Assembly: GCA_963989245.1 (NCBI GenBank)
Contig: CAXDII010000400.1
Location: 310,001-374,000 of the forward strand
DNA: 64,000 nt
DNA from: Nansenia antarctica
Lineage: Eukaryota > Chordata > Actinopteri > Argentiniformes > Microstomatidae
Direction: 5' to 3'
The position numbers were made by a program, and so were the translations under genes. The notes beneath the pieces are model-generated. The model was not told the DNA's origin. It saw only the letters and a list, made by a program, of their open reading frames with translations, and did no database searches. This document shows positions 26,202 through 41,262 of this stretch, one piece after another; within the stretch, counting starts at the first letter, position 1, and each line of letters opens with the position of its first letter.

Positions 26202-29200
26202 AGCATTCAGCAACAAGTCAAAATGTGCTCCAGAAAAGCAGAAAACAACACTGATAGAACTTGAGAACGAATGCAAAAACAGTCCACTCTCAGAACAGGC
26301 CGCTTGGACACTTTCAGAACAGCTCTGTTAATGACTGAAAACAGCTCTCGAAGAGATTGTCAAAAGAGACTCTGAAAACGAAACGTTGATTACTTTTGAG
26401 CAAAAGGCTGCACACACGCAATTCAAGTTGCTCTGATTGTCATTTAGAGTAACATTATAGGATTATTCAACAACAAGTCAAAATGTGCTCGTGAAAGGCA
26501 GAAAACAACACTTTGATAGTTTGATATAACTTGAGAACGAATGCAAAAAACAGTCCACTCTAAGAACAGGCCGCTTGGACACTTTCAGAACAGCTCTGTT
26601 AATGACTGAAAACAGCTCTCGAAGAGATTGTCAAAAGAGACTCCGAAAACGAAACGTTGATCACTTTTGAGCAAAAGGCTGCACACACGCAATTCAAGTT
26701 GCTCTGATTGTCATTTAGAGTTACATTATAGGATTATTCAACAACAAGTCAAAATGTGCTCGTGAAAGGCAGAAAACAACACTTTGATAGTTTGATATAA
26801 CTTGAGAACGAATGCAAAAAACAGTCCACTCTAAGAACAGGCCGCTTGGACACTTTCAGAACAGCTCTGTTAATGACTGAAAACAGCTCTCGAAGAGATT
26901 GTCAAAAGAGACTCTGAAAACGAAACGTTGATCACTTTTGAGCAAAAGGCTGCACACACGCAATTCAAGTTGCTCTGATTGTCATTTAGAGTTACATTAT
27001 AGGATTATTCAACAACAAGTCAAAATGTGCTCGTGAAAGGCAGAAAACAACACTTTGATAGTTTGATATAACTTGAGAACGAATGCAAAAACACTCCACT
27101 CTAAGAACAGGCCGCTTGGACACTTTCAGAACAGCTCTGTTAATGACTGAAAACAGCTCTCGAAGAGATTGTCAAAAGAGACTCCGAAAACGAAACGTTG
27201 ATCACTTTTGAGCAAAAGGCTGCACACACGCAATTCAAGTTGCTCTGATTGTCATTTAAAGTTACATTATAGGATTATTCAACAACAAGTTAAAATGTGC
27301 TCGTGAAAGGCAGAAAACAACACTTTGATAGTTTGATATAACTTGAGAACGAATGCAAAAAACAGTCCACTCTAAGAACAGGCCGCTTGGACACTTTCAG
27401 AACAGCTCTGTTAATGACTGAAAACAGCTCTCGAAGAGATTGTCAAAAGAGACTCCGAAAACGAAACGTTGATCACTTTTGAGCAAAATGCTGCACACAC
27501 GCAATTCAAGTTGCTCTGATTGTCATTTAGAGTTACATTATAGGATTATTCAACAACAAGTCAAAATGTGCTCGTGAACGGCAGAAAACAACACTTTGAT
27601 AGTTTGATATAACTTGAGAACGAATGCAAAAAACAGTCCACTCTAAGAACAGGCCGCTTGGACACTTTCAGAACAGCTCTGTTAATGACTGAAAACAGCT
27701 CTCGAAGAGATTGTCAAAAGAGACTCCGAAAACGAAACGTTGATCACTTTTGAGCAAAAGGCTGCACACACGCAATTCAAGTTGCTCTGATTGTCATTTA
27801 GAGTTACATTATAGGAGCATTCAGCAACAAGTCAAAATGTGCTCCAGAAAAGCAGAAAACAACACTGATAGAACTTGAGAACGAATGCAAAAACATTCCA
27901 CTCTCAGAACAGGCCGCTTGGACACTTTCAGAACAGCTCTGTTAATGACTGAAAACAGCTCTCGAAGAGATTGTCAAAAGAGACTCTGAAAACGAAACGT
28001 TGATTACTTTTGAGCAAAAGGCTGCACACACGCAATTCAAGTTGCTCTGATTGTCATTTAGAGTAACATTATAGGATTATTCAACAACAAGTCAAAATGT
28101 GCTCGTGAAAGGCAGAAAACAACACTTTGATAGTTTGATATAACTTGAGAACGAATGCAAAAAACAGTCACTCTAAGAACAGGCCGCTTGGACACTTTCA
28201 GAACAGCTCTGTTAATGACTGAAAACAGCTCTCGAAGAGATTGTCAAAAGAGACTCCGAAAACGAAACGTTGATCACTTTTGAGCAAAAGGCTGCACACA
28301 CGCAATTCAAGTTGCTCTGATTGTCATTTAGAGTTACATTATAGGATTATTCAACAACAAGTCAAAATGTGCTCGTGAAAGGCAGAAAACAACACTTTGA
28401 TAGTTTGATATAACTTGAGAACGAATGCAAAAAACAGTCCACTCTAAGAACAGGCCGCTTGGACACTTTCAGAACAGCTCTGTTAATGACTGAAAACAGC
28501 TCTCGAAGAGATTGTCAAAAGAGACTCTGAAAACGAAACGTTGATCACTTTTGAGCAAAAGGCTGCACACACGCAATTCAAGTTGCTCTGATTGTCATTT
28601 AGAGTTACATTATAGGATTATTCAACAACAAGTCAAAATGTGCTCGTGAAAGGCAGAAAACAACACTTTGATAGTTTGATATAACTTGAGAACGAATGCA
28701 AAAAACACTCCACTCTAAGAACAGGCCGCTTGGACAATTTCAGAACAGCTCTGTTAATGACTGAAAACAGCTCTCGAAGAGATTGTCAAAAGAGACTCCG
28801 AAAACGAAACGTTGATCACTTTTGAGCAAAAGGCTGCACACACGCAATTCAAGTTGCTCTGATTGTCATTTAAAGTTACATTATAGGATTATTCAACAAC
28901 AAGTTAAAATGTGCTCGTGAAAGGCAGAAAACAACACTTTGATAGTTTGATATAACTTGAGAACGAATGCAAAAAACAGTCCACTCTCAGAACAGGCCGC
29001 TTGGACACTTTCAGAACAGCTCTGTTAATGACTGAAAACAGCTCTCGAAGAGATTGTCAAAAGAGACTCCGAAAACGAAACGTTGATCACTTTTGAGCAA
29101 AATGCTGCACACACGCAATTCAAGTTGCTCTGATTGTCATTTAGAGTTACATTATAGGATTATTCAACAACAAGTCAAAATGTGCTCGTGAACGGCAGAA

Positions 29201-29429
29201 AACAACACTTTGATAGTTTGATATAACTTGAGAACGAATGCAAAAAACAGTCCACTCTAAGAACAGGCCGCTTGGACACTTTCAGAACAGCTCTGTTAAT
29301 GACTGAAAACAGCTCTCGAAGAGATTGTCAAAAGAGACTCCGAAAACGAAACGTTGATCACTTTTGAGCAAAAGGCTGCACACACGCAATTCAAGTTGCT
29401 CTGATTGTCATTTAGAGTTACATTATAGG
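26202..29429. repeat. 1614-bp (6-monomer) higher-order repeat, two tandem copies
   Basis: B signatures at 26202, 27816 and 29430 are exactly 1614 bp apart, and the tttaaag marker lies at the same offset (about 1052 bp) in both copies. Copy 2 shares aacattccac and aacagtcactc with the block near 24.9-25.2 kb, 2957 bp upstream (25208 and 28165), and ggacaattt at 25774 and 28731 is also 2957 bp apart. This copy is therefore a mosaic of two upstream sources. Confidence 0.88.
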
Positions 29430-32400
29430 AGCATTCAGCAACAAGTCAAAATGTGCTCCAGAAAAGCAGAAAACAACACTGATAGAACTTGAGAACGAAT
29501 GCAAAAACAGTCCACTCTCAGAACAGGCCGCTTGGACACTTTCAGAACAGCTCTGTTAATGACTGAAAACAGCTCTCGAAGAGATTGTCAAAAGAGACTC
29601 TGAAAACGAAACGTTGATTACTTTTGAGCAAAAGGCTGCACACACGCAATTCAAGTTGCTCTGATTGTCATTTAGAGTTACATTATAGGATTATTCAACA
29701 ACAAGTCAAAATGTGCTCGTGAAAGGCAGAAAACAACACTTTGATAGTTTGATATAACTTGAGAACGAATGCAAAAAACAGTCCACTCTAAGAACAGGCC
29801 GCTTGGACACTTTCAGAACAGCTCTGTTAATGACTGAAAACAGCTCTCGAAGAGATTGTCAAAAGAGACTCTGAAAACGAAACGTTGATCACTTTTGAGC
29901 AAAAGGCTGCACACACGCAATTCAAGTTGCTCTGATTGTCATTTAGAGTTACATTATAGGATTATTCAACAACAAGTCAAAATGTGCTCGTGAAAGGCAG
30001 AAAACAACACTTTGATAGTTTGATATAACTTGAGAACGAATGCAAAAACACTCCACTCTAAGAACAGGCCGCTTGGACACTTTCAGAACAGCTCTGTTAA
30101 TGACTGAAAACAGCTCTCGAAGAGATTGTCAAAAGAGACTCCGAAAACGAAACGTTGATCACTTTTGAGCAAAAGGCTGCACACACGCAATTCAAGTTGC
30201 TCTGATTGTCATTTAAAGTTACATTATAGGATTATTCAACAACAAGTTAAAATGTGCTCGTGAAAGGCAGAAAACAACACTTTGATAGTTTGATATAACT
30301 TGAGAACGAATGCAAAAAACAGTCCACTCTAAGAACAGGCCGCTTGGACACTTTCAGAACAGCTCTGTTAATGACTGAAAACAGCTCTCGAAGAGATTGT
30401 CAAAAGAGACTCCGAAAACGAAACGTTGATCACTTTTGAGCAAAATGCTGCACACACGCAATTCAAGTTGCTCTGATTGTCATTTAGAGTTACATTATAG
30501 GATTATTCAACAACAAGTCAAAATGTGCTCGTGAAAGGCAGAAAACAACACTTTGATAGTTTGATATAACTTGAGAACGAATGCAAAAAACAGTCCACTC
30601 TAAGAACAGGCCGCTTGGACACTTTCAGAACAGCTCTGTTAATGACTGAAAACAGCTCTCGAAGAGATTGTCAAAAGAGACTCCGAAAACGAAACGTTGA
30701 TCACTTTTGAGCAAAATGCTGCACACACGCAATTCAAGTTGCTCTGATTGTCATTTAGAGTTACATTATAGGATTATTCAACAACAAGTCAAAATGTGCT
30801 CGTGAAAGGCAGAAAACAACACTTTGATAGTTTGATATAACTTGAGAACGAATGCAAAAAACAGTCCACTCTAAGAATAGGCCGCTTGGACACTTTCAGA
30901 ACAGCTCTGTTAATGACTGAAAACAGCTCTCGAAGAGATTGTCAAAAGAGACTCCGAAAACGAAACTTTGATCACTTTTGAGCAAAAGGCTGCACACACG
31001 CAATTCAAGTTGCTCTGATTGTCATTTAGAGTTACATTATAGGATTATTCAACAACAAGCCAAAATGTGCTCGTGAAAGGCAGAAAACAACACTTTGATA
31101 GTTTGATATAACTTGAGAACGAATGCAAAAAACACTCCACTCTAAGAACAGGCCGCTTGGACACTTTCAGAACAGCTCTGTTAATGACTGAAAACAGCTC
31201 TCGAAGAGATTGTCAAAAGAGACTCCGAAAACGAAACGTTGATCACTTTTGAGCAAAAGGCTGCACACACGCAATTCAAGTTGCTCTGATTGTCATTTAG
31301 AGTTACATTATAGGATTATTCAACAACAAGTCAAAATGTGCTCGTGAACGGCAGAAAACAACACTTTGATAGTTTGATATAACTTGAGAACGAATGCAAA
31401 AAACAGTCCACTCTAAGAACAGGCCGCTTGGACACTTTCAGAACAGCTCTGTTAATGACTGAAAACAGCTCTCGAAGAGATTGTCAAAAGAGACTCCGAA
31501 AACGAAACGTTGATCACTTTTGAGCAAAAGGCTGCACACACGCAATTCAAGTTGCTCTGATTGTCATTTAGAGTTACATTATAGGAGCATTCAGCAACAA
31601 GTCAAAATGTGCTCCAGAAAAGCAGAAAACAACACTGATAGAACTTGAGAACGAATGCAAAAAACAGTCCACTCTCAGAACAGGCCGCTTGGACACTTTC
31701 AGAACAGCTCTGTTAATGACTGAAAACAGCTCTCGAAGAGATTGTCAAAAGAGACTCCGAAAACGAAACGTTGATCACTTTTGAGCAAAAGGCTGCACAC
31801 ACGCAATTCAAGTTGCTCTGATTGTCATTTAGAGTTACATTATAGGATTATTCAACAACAAGTCAAAATGTGCTCGTGAACGGCAGAAAACAACACTTTG
31901 ATAGTTTGATATAACTTGAGAACGAATGCAAAAAACAGTCCACTCTAAGAACAGGCCGCTTGGACACTTTCAGAACAGCTCTGTTAATGACTGAAAACAG
32001 CTCTCGAAGAGATTGTCAAAAGAGACTCCGAAAACGAAACGTTGATCACTTTTGAGCAAAAGGCTGCACACACGCAATTCAAGTTGCTCTGATTGTCATT
32101 TAGAGTTACATTATAGGAGCATTCAGCAACAAGTCAAAATGTGCTCCAGAAAAGCAGAAAACAACACTGATAGAACTTGAGAACGAATGCAAAAACAGTC
32201 CACTCTCAGAACAGGCCGCTTGGACACTTTCAGAACAGCTCTGTTAATGACTGAAAACAGCTCTCGAAGAGATTGTCAAAAGAGACTCTGAAAACGAAAC
32301 GTTGATTACTTTTGAGCAAAAGGCTGCACACACGCAATTCAAGTTGCTCTGATTGTCATTTAGAGTAACATTATAGGATTATTCAACAACAAGTCAAAAT

Positions 32401-35400
32401 GTGCTCGTGAAAGGCAGAAAACAACACTTTGATAGTTTGATATAACTTGAGAACGAATGCAAAAAACAGTCCACTCTAAGAACAGGCCGCTTGGACACTT
32501 TCAGAACAGCTCTGTTAATGACTGAAAACAGCTCTCGAAGAGATTGTCAAAAGAGACTCCGAAAACGAAACGTTGATCACTTTTGAGCAAAAGGCTGCAC
32601 ACACGCAATTCAAGTTGCTCTGATTGTCATTTAGAGTTACATTATAGGATTATTCAACAACAAGTCAAAATGTGCTCGTGAAAGGCAGAAAACAACACTT
32701 TGATAGTTTGATATAACTTGAGAACGAATGCAAAAAACACTCCACTCTAAGAACAGGCCGCTTGGACACTTTCAGAACAGCTCTGTTAATGACTGAAAAC
32801 AGCTCTCGAAGAGATTGTCAAAAGAGACTCCGAAAACGAAACGTTGATCACTTTTGAGCAAAAGGCTGCACACACGCAATTCAAGTTGCTCTGATTGTCA
32901 TTTAAAGTTACATTATAGGATTATTCAACAACAAGTTAAAATGTGCTCGTGAAAGGCAGAAAACAACACTTTGATAGTTTGATATAACTTGAGAACGAAT
33001 GCAAAAAACAGTCCACTCTAAGAACAGGCCGCTTGGACACTTTCAGAACAGCTCTGTTAATGACTGAAAACAGCTCTCGAAGAGATTGTCAAAAGAGACT
33101 CCGAAAACGAAACGTTGATCACTTTTGAGCAAAATGCTGCACACACGCAATTCAAGTTGCTCTGATTGTCATTTAGAGTTACATTATAGGATTATTCAAC
33201 AACAAGTCAAAATGTGCTCGTGAAAGGCAGAAAACAACACTTTGATAGTTTGATATAACTTGAGAACGAATGCAAAAAACAGTCCACTCTAAGAATAGGC
33301 CGCTTGGACACTTTCAGAACAGCTCTGTTAATGACTGAAAACAGCTCTCGAAGAGATTGTCAAAAGAGACTCCGAAAACGAAACGTTGATCACTTTTGAG
33401 CAAAAGGCTGCACACACGCAATTCAAGTTGCTCTGATTGTCATTTAGAGTTACATTATAGGATTATTCAACAACAAGTCAAAATGTGCTCGTGAAAGGCA
33501 GAAAACAACACTTTGATAGTTTGATATAACTTGAGAACGAATGCAAAAAACAGTCCACTCTAAGAACAGGCCGCTTGGACACTTTCAGAACAGCTCTGTT
33601 AATGACTGAAAACAGCTCTCGAAGAGATTGTCAAAAGAGACTCTGAAAACGAAACGTTGATCACTTTTGAGCAAAAGGCTGCACACACGCAATTCAAGTT
33701 GCTCTGATTGTCATTTAGAGTTACATTATAGGATTATTCCACAACAAGTCAAAATGTGCTCGTGAAAGGCAGAAAACAACACTTTGATAGTTTGATATAA
33801 CTTGAGAACGAATGCAAAAAACAGTCCACTCTAAGAACAGGCCGCTTGGACACTTTCAGAACAGCTCTGTTAATGACTGAAAACAGCTCTCGAAGAGATT
33901 GTCAAAAGAGACTCCGAAAACGAAACGTTGATCACTTTTGAGCAAAAGGCTGCACACACGCAATTCAAGTTGCTCTGATTGTCATTTAGAGTTACATTAT
34001 AGGAGCATTCAGCAACAAGTCAAAATGTGCTCCAGAAAAGCAGAAAACAACACTGATAGAACTTGAGAACGAATGCAAAAAACAGTCCACTCTCAGAACA
34101 GGCCGCTTGGACACTTTCAGAACAGCTCTGTTAATGACTGAAAACAGCTCTCGAAGAGATTGTCAAAAGAGACTCTGAAAACGAAACGTTGATCACTTTT
34201 GAGCAAAAGGCTGCACACACGCAATTCAAGTTGCTCTGATTGTCATTTAGAGTTACATTATAGGATTATTCAACAACAAGTCAAAATGTGCTCGTGAAAG
34301 GCAGAAAACAACACTTTGATAGTTTGATATAACTTGAGAACGAATGCAAAAAACACTCCACTCTAAGAACAGGCCGCTTGGACACTTTCAGAACAGCTCT
34401 GTTAATGACTGAAAACAGCTCTCGAAGAGATTGTCAAAAGAGACTCCGAAAACGAAACGTTGATCACTTTTGAGCAAAAGGCTGCACACACGCAATTCAA
34501 GTTGCTCTGATTGTCATTTAGAGTTACATTATAGGAGCATTCAGCAACAAGTCAAAATGTGCTCCAGAAAAGCAGAAAACAACACTGATAGAACTTGAGA
34601 ACGAATGCAAAAAACAGTCCACTCTAAGAACAGGCCGCTTGGACACTTTCAGAACAGCTCTGTTAATGACTGAAAACAGCTCTCGAAGAGATTGTCAAAA
34701 GAGACTCTGAAAACGAAACGTTGATCACTTTTGAGCAAAAGGCTGCACACACGCAATTCAAGTTGCACTGATTGTCATTTAGAGTTACATTATAGGATTA
34801 TTCAACAACAAGTCAAAATGTGCTCGTGAAAGGCAGAAAACAACACTTTGATAGTTTGATATAACTTGAGAACGAATGCAAAAAACAGTCCACTCTAAGA
34901 ACAGGCCGCTTGGACACTTTCAGAACAGCTCTGTTAATGACTGAAAACAGCTCTCGAAGCGATTGTCAAAAGAGACTCCGAAAACGAAACGTTGACCACT
35001 TTTGAGCAAAAGGCTGCACACACGCAATTCAAGTTGCTCTGATTGTCATTTAGAGTTACATTATAGGATTATTCAACAACAAGTCAAAATGTGCTCGTGA
35101 AAGGCAGAAAACAACACTTTGATAGTTTGATATAACTTGAGAACGAATGCAAAAAACAGTCCACTCTAAGAACAGGCCGCTTGGACACTTTCAGAACAGC
35201 TCTGTTAATGACTGAAAACAGCTCTCGAAGAGATTGTCAAAAGAGTCTCTGAAAACGAAACGTTGATCACTTTTGAGCAAAAGGCTGCACACACGCAATT
35301 CAAGTTGCTCTGATTGTCATTTAGAGTTACATTATAGGATTATTCAACAACAAGTCAAAATGTGCTCGTGAAAGGCAGAAAACAACACTTTGATAGTTTG

Positions 35401-35624
35401 ATATAACTTGAGAACGAATGCAAAAAACAGTCCACTCTCAGAACAGGCCGCTTGGACACTTTCAGAACAGCTCTGTTAATGACTGAAAACAGCTCTCGAA
35501 GAGATTGTCAAAAGAGACTCCGAAAACGAAGCGTTGATCACTTTTGAGCAAAAGGCTGCACACACGCAATTCAAGTTGCTCTGATTGTCATTTAGAGTTA
35601 CATTATAGGATTATTCAACAACAA

Positions 35625-35670
35625 GTCAAAATGTGCTGCAGAAAAGCAGAAAACAACACTGATAGAACTT
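35625..35670. repeat. A/B hybrid satellite monomer 1
   Basis: The left part is A-type (ggattattcaac) and the right part is B-type (cagaaaagcag then cactgatagaacttg), joined through gtgctgcag, a form unlike either parent. It looks like a crossover or conversion junction within the 20-30 bp between the two signatures. Confidence 0.85.
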
Positions 35671-37759
35671 GAGAACGAATGCAAAAAACAGTCCACTCTC
35701 AGAACAGGCCGCTTGGACACTTTCAGAACAGCTCTGTTAATGACTGAAAACAGCTCTCGAAGAGATTGTCAAAAGAGACTCCGAAAACGAAACGTTGATC
35801 ACTTTTGAGCAAAAGGCTGCACACACGCAATTCAAGTTGCTCTGATTGTCATTTAGAGTTACATTATAGGATTATTCAACAACAAGTCAAAATGTGCTCG
35901 TGAAAGGCAGAAAACAACACTTTGATAGTTTGATATAACTTGAGAACGAATGCAAAAAACACTCCACTCTAAGAACAGGCCGCTTGGACACTTTCAGAAC
36001 AGCTCTGTTAATGACTGAAAACAGCTCTCGAAGAGATTGTCAAAAGAGACTCCGAAAACGAAACGTTGATCACTTTTGAGCAAAAGGCTGCACACACGCA
36101 ATTCAAGTTGCTCTGATTGTCATTTAAAGTTACATTATAGGATTATTCAACAACAAGTTAAAATGTGCTCGTGAAAGGCAGAAAACAACACTTTGATAGT
36201 TTGATATAACTTGAGAACGAATGCAAAAAACAGTCCACTCTAAGAACAGGCCGCTTGGACACTTTCAGAACAGCTCTGTTAATGACTGAAAACAGCTCTC
36301 GAAGAGATTGTCAAAAGAGACTCCGAAAACGAAACGTTGATCACTTTTGAGCAAAAGGCTGCACACACGCAATTCAAGTTGCTCTGATTGTCATTTAGAG
36401 TTACATTATAGGATTATTCAACAACAAGTCAAAATGTGCTCGTGAAAGGCAGAAAACAACACTTTGATAGTTTGATATAACTTGAGAACGAATGCAAAAA
36501 ACAGTCCACTCTAAGAACAGGCCGCTTGGACACTTTCAGAACAGCTCTGTTAATGACTGAAAACAGCTCTCGAAGAGATTGTCAAAAGAGACTCCGAAAA
36601 CGAAACGTTGATCACTTTTGAGCAAAATGCTGCACACACGCAATTCAAGTTGCTCTGATTGTCATTTAGAGTTACATTATAGGATTATTCAACAACAAGT
36701 CAAAATGTGCTCGTGAAAGGCAGAAAACAACACTTTGATAGTTTGATATAACTTGAGAACGAATGCAAAAAACAGTCCACTCTAAGAATAGGCCGCTTGG
36801 ACACTTTCAGAACAGCTCTGTTAATGACTGAAAACAGCTCTCGAAGAGATTGTCAAAAGAGACTCCGAAAACGAAACGTTGATCACTTTTGAGCAAAAGG
36901 CTGCACACACGCAATTCAAGTTGCTCTGATTGTCATTTAGAGTTACATTATAGGATTATTCAACAACAAGTCAAAATGTGCTCGTGAAAGGCAGAAAACA
37001 ACACTTTGATAGTTTGATATAACTTGAGAACGAATGCAAAAAACAGTCCACTCTAAGAACAGGCCGCTTGGACACTTTCAGAACAGCTCTGTTAATGACT
37101 GAAAACAGCTCTCGAAGAGATTGTCAAAAGAGACTCCGAAAACGAAACGTTGATCACTTTTGAGCAAAAGGCTGCACACACGCAATTCAAGTTGCTCTGA
37201 TTGTCATTTAGAGTTACATTATAGGATTATTCAACAACAAGTCAAAATGTGCTCGTGAAAGGCAGAAAACAACACTTTGATAGTTTGATATAACTTGAGA
37301 ACGAATGCAAAAAACAGTCCACTCTAAGAACAGGCCGCTTGGACACTTTCAGAACAGCTCTGTTAATGACTGAAAACAGCTCTCGAAGAGATTGTCAAAA
37401 GAGACTCTGAAAACGAAACGTTGATCACTTTTGAGCAAAAGGCTGCACACACGCAATTCAAGTTGCTCTGATTGTCATTTAGAGTTACATTATAGGATTA
37501 TTCAACAACAAGTCAAAATGTGCTCGTGAAAGGCAGAAAACAACACTTTGATAGTTTGATATAACTTGAGAACGAATGCAAAAAACAGTCCACTCTAAGA
37601 ACAGGCCGCTTGGACACTTTCAGAACAGCTCTGTTAATGACTGAAAACAGCTCTCGAAGAGATTGTCAAAAGAGACTCCGAAAACGAAACGTTGATCACT
37701 TTTGAGCAAAAGGCTGCACACACGCAATTCAAGTTGCTCTGATTGTCATTTAGAGTTAC

Positions 37760-37830
37760 ATTATAGGATTATTCAACAACAAGTCAAAATGTGCTCCAGA
37801 AAAGCAGAAAACAACACTGATAGAACTTGA
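37760..37830. repeat. A/B hybrid satellite monomer 2
   Basis: A-type ggattattcaacaac is joined to B-type ctccagaaaagcag and cactgatagaacttg. The same hybrid occurs 3503 bp downstream. Confidence 0.88.
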
Positions 37831-39109
37831 GAACGAATGCAAAAAACAGTCCACTCTCAGAACAGGCCGCTTGGACACTTTCAGAACAGCTCTGTTAATG
37901 ACTGAAAACAGCTCTCGAAGAGATTGTCAAAAGAGACTCTGAAAACGAAACGTTGATCACTTTTGAGCAAAAGGCTGCACACACGCAATTCAAGTTGCTC
38001 TGATTGTCATTTAGAGTTACATTATAGGATTATTCAACAACAAGTCAAAATGTGCTCGTGAAAGGCAGAAAACAACACTTTGATAGTTTAATATAACTTG
38101 AGAACGAATGCAAAAAACACTCCACTCTAAGAACAGGCCGCTTGGATACTTTCAGAACAGCTCTGTTAATGACTGAAAACAGCTCTCGAAGAGATTGTCA
38201 AAAGAGACTCCGAAAACGAAACGTTGATCACTTTTGAGCAAAAGGCTGCACACACGCAATTCAAGTTGCTCTGATTGTCATTTAAAGTTACATTATAGGA
38301 TTATTCAACAACAAGTTAAAATGTGCTCGTGAAAGGCAGAAAACAACACTTTGATAGTTTGATATAACTTGAGAACGAATGCAAAAAACAGTCCACTCTA
38401 AGAACAGGCCGCTTGGACACTTTCAGAACAGCTCTGTTAATGACTGAAAACAGCTCTCGAAGAGATTGTCAAAAGAGACTCCGAAAACGAAACGTTGATC
38501 ACTTTTGAGCAAAAGGCTGCACACACGCAATTCAAGTTGCTCTGATTGTCATTTAGAGTTACATTATAGGATTATTCAACAACAAGTCAAAATGTGCTCG
38601 TGAAAGGCAGAAAACAACACTTTGATAGTTTGATATAACTTGAGAACGAATGCAAAAAACAGTCCACTCTAAGAACAGGCCGCTTGGACACTTTCAGAAC
38701 AGCTCTGTTAATGACTGAAAACAGCTCTCGAAGAGATTGTCAAAAGAGACTCCGAAAACGAAACGTTGATCACTTTTGAGCAAAAGGCTGCACACACGCA
38801 ATTCAAGTTGCTCTGATTGTCATTTAGAGTTACATTATAGGATTATTCAACAACAAGTCAAAATGTGCTCGTGAAAGGCAGAAAACAACACTTTGATAGT
38901 TTGATATAACTTGAGAACGAATGCAAAAAACAGTCCACTCTCAGAACAGGCCGCTTGGACACTTTCAGAACAGCTCTGTTAATGACTGAAAACAGCTCTC
39001 GAAGAGATTGTCAAAAGAGACTCCGAAAACGAAGCGTTGATCACTTTTGAGCAAAAGGCTGCACACACGCAATTCAAGTTGCTCTGATTGTCATTTAGAG
39101 TTACATTAT

Positions 39110-39180
39110 AGGATTATTCAACAACAAGTCAAAATGTGCTCGTGAAAGGCAGAAAACAACACTGATAGAACTTGAGAACG
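39110..39180. repeat. A/B hybrid satellite monomer 3
   Basis: A-type sequence continues further right (ctcgtgaaaggcag) before switching to the B-type cactgatagaacttg. It sits at the place in copy 2 that corresponds to hybrid 1 in copy 1, but with a different breakpoint. Confidence 0.88.
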
Positions 39181-41262
39181 AATGCAAAAAACAGTCCACT
39201 CTCAGAACAGGCCGCTTGGACACTTTCAGAACAGCTCTGTTAATGACTGAAAACAGCTCTCGAAGAGATTGTCAAAAGAGACTCCGAAAACGAAACGTTG
39301 ATCACTTTTGAGCAAAAGGCTGCACACACGCAATTCAAGTTGCTCTGATTGTCATTTAGAGTTACATTATAGGATTATTCAACAACAAGTCAAAATGTGC
39401 TCGTGAAAGGCAGAAAACAACACTTTGATAGTTTGATATAACTTGAGAACGAATGCAAAAAACACTCCACTCTAAGAACAGGCCGCTTGGACACTTTCAG
39501 AACAGCTCTGTTAATGACTGAAAACAGCTCTCGAAGAGATTGTCAAAAGAGACTCCGAAAACGAAACGTTGATCACTTTTGAGCAAAAGGCTGCACACAC
39601 GCAATTCAAGTTGCTCTGATTGTCATTTAAAGTTACATTATAGGATTATTCAACAACAAGTTAAAATGTGCTCGTGAAAGGCAGAAAACAACACTTTGAT
39701 AGTTTGATATAACTTGAGAACGAATGCAAAAAACAGTCCACTCTAAGAACAGGCCGCTTGGACACTTTCAGAACAGCTCTGTTAATGACTGAAAACAGCT
39801 CTCGAAGAGATTGTCAAAAGAGACTCCGAAAACGAAACGTTGATCACTTTTGAGCAAAAGGCTGCACACACGCAATTCAAGTTGCTCTGATTGTCATTTA
39901 GAGTTACATTATAGGATTATTCAACAACAAGTCAAAATGTGCTCGTGAAAGGCAGAAAACAACACTTTGATAGTTTGATATAACTTGAGAACGAATGCAA
40001 AAAACAGTCCACTCTAAGAACAGGCCGCTTGGACACTTTCAGAACAGCTCTGTTAATGACTGAAAACAGCTCTCGAAGAGATTGTCAAAAGAGACTCCGA
40101 AAACGAAACGTTGATCACTTTTGAGCAAAATGCTGCACACACGCAATTCAAGTTGCTCTGATTGTCATTTAGAGTTACATTATAGGATTATTCAACAACA
40201 AGTCAAAATGTGCTCGTGAAAGGCAGAAAACAACACTTTGATAGTTTGATATAACTTGAGAACGAATGCAAAAAACAGTCCACTCTAAGAATAGGCCGCT
40301 TGGACACTTTCAGAACAGCTCTGTTAATGACTGAAAACAGCTCTCGAAGAGATTGTCAAAAGAGACTCCGAAAACGAAACGTTGATCACTTTTGAGCAAA
40401 AGGCTGCACACACGCAATTCAAGTTGCTCTGATTGTCATTTAGAGTTACATTATAGGATTATTCAACAACAAGTCAAAATGTGCTCGTGAAAGGCAGAAA
40501 ACAACACTTTGATAGTTTGATATAACTTGAGAACGAATGCAAAAAACAGTCCACTCTAAGAACAGGCCGCTTGGACACTTTCAGAACAGCTCTGTTAATG
40601 ACTGAAAACAGCTCTCGAAGAGATTGTCAAAAGAGACTCCGAAAACGAAACGTTGATCACTTTTGAGCAAAAGGCTGCACACACGCAATTCAAGTTGCTC
40701 TGATTGTCATTTAGAGTTACATTATAGGATTATTCAACAACAAGTCAAAATGTGCTCGTGAAAGGCAGAAAACAACACTTTGATAGTTTGATATAACTTG
40801 AGAACGAATGCAAAAAACAGTCCACTCTAAGAACAGGCCGCTTGGACACTTTCAGAACAGCTCTGTTAATGACTGAAAACAGCTCTCGAAGAGATTGTCA
40901 AAAGAGACTCTGAAAACGAAACGTTGATCACTTTTGAGCAAAAGGCTGCACACACGCAATTCAAGTTGCTCTGATTGTCATTTAGAGTTACATTATAGGA
41001 TTATTCAACAACAAGTCAAAATGTGCTCGTGAAAGGCAGAAAACAACACTTTGATAGTTTGATATAACTTGAGAACGAATGCAAAAAACAGTCCACTCTA
41101 AGAACAGGCCGCTTGGACACTTTCAGAACAGCTCTGTTAATGACTGAAAACAGCTCTCGAAGAGATTGTCAAAAGAGACTCCGAAAACGAAACGTTGATC
41201 ACTTTTGAGCAAAAGGCTGCACACACGCAATTCAAGTTGCTCTGATTGTCATTTAGAGTTAC

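Larger units (their letters stand above)
12758..34800. repeat. Mixed A/B satellite segment
   Basis: B-type monomers begin here. Their signature is ggagcattcagc replacing ggattattcaac, then ctccagaaaagcag replacing ctcgtgaaaggcag, then cactgatagaacttg in place of the longer A form (2-bp and 8-bp losses), often with one A fewer in the following A run. The agcattcag signature starts at 12758, 13831, 15175, 15977, 17592, 19482, 20556, 21900, 23785, 24859, 26202, 27816, 29430, 31586, 32118, 34004 and 34536. Spacings recur (1073-1074, 1343-1344, 1614-1615, 1885-1890, 532), as expected for duplicated multi-monomer blocks. Confidence 0.93.
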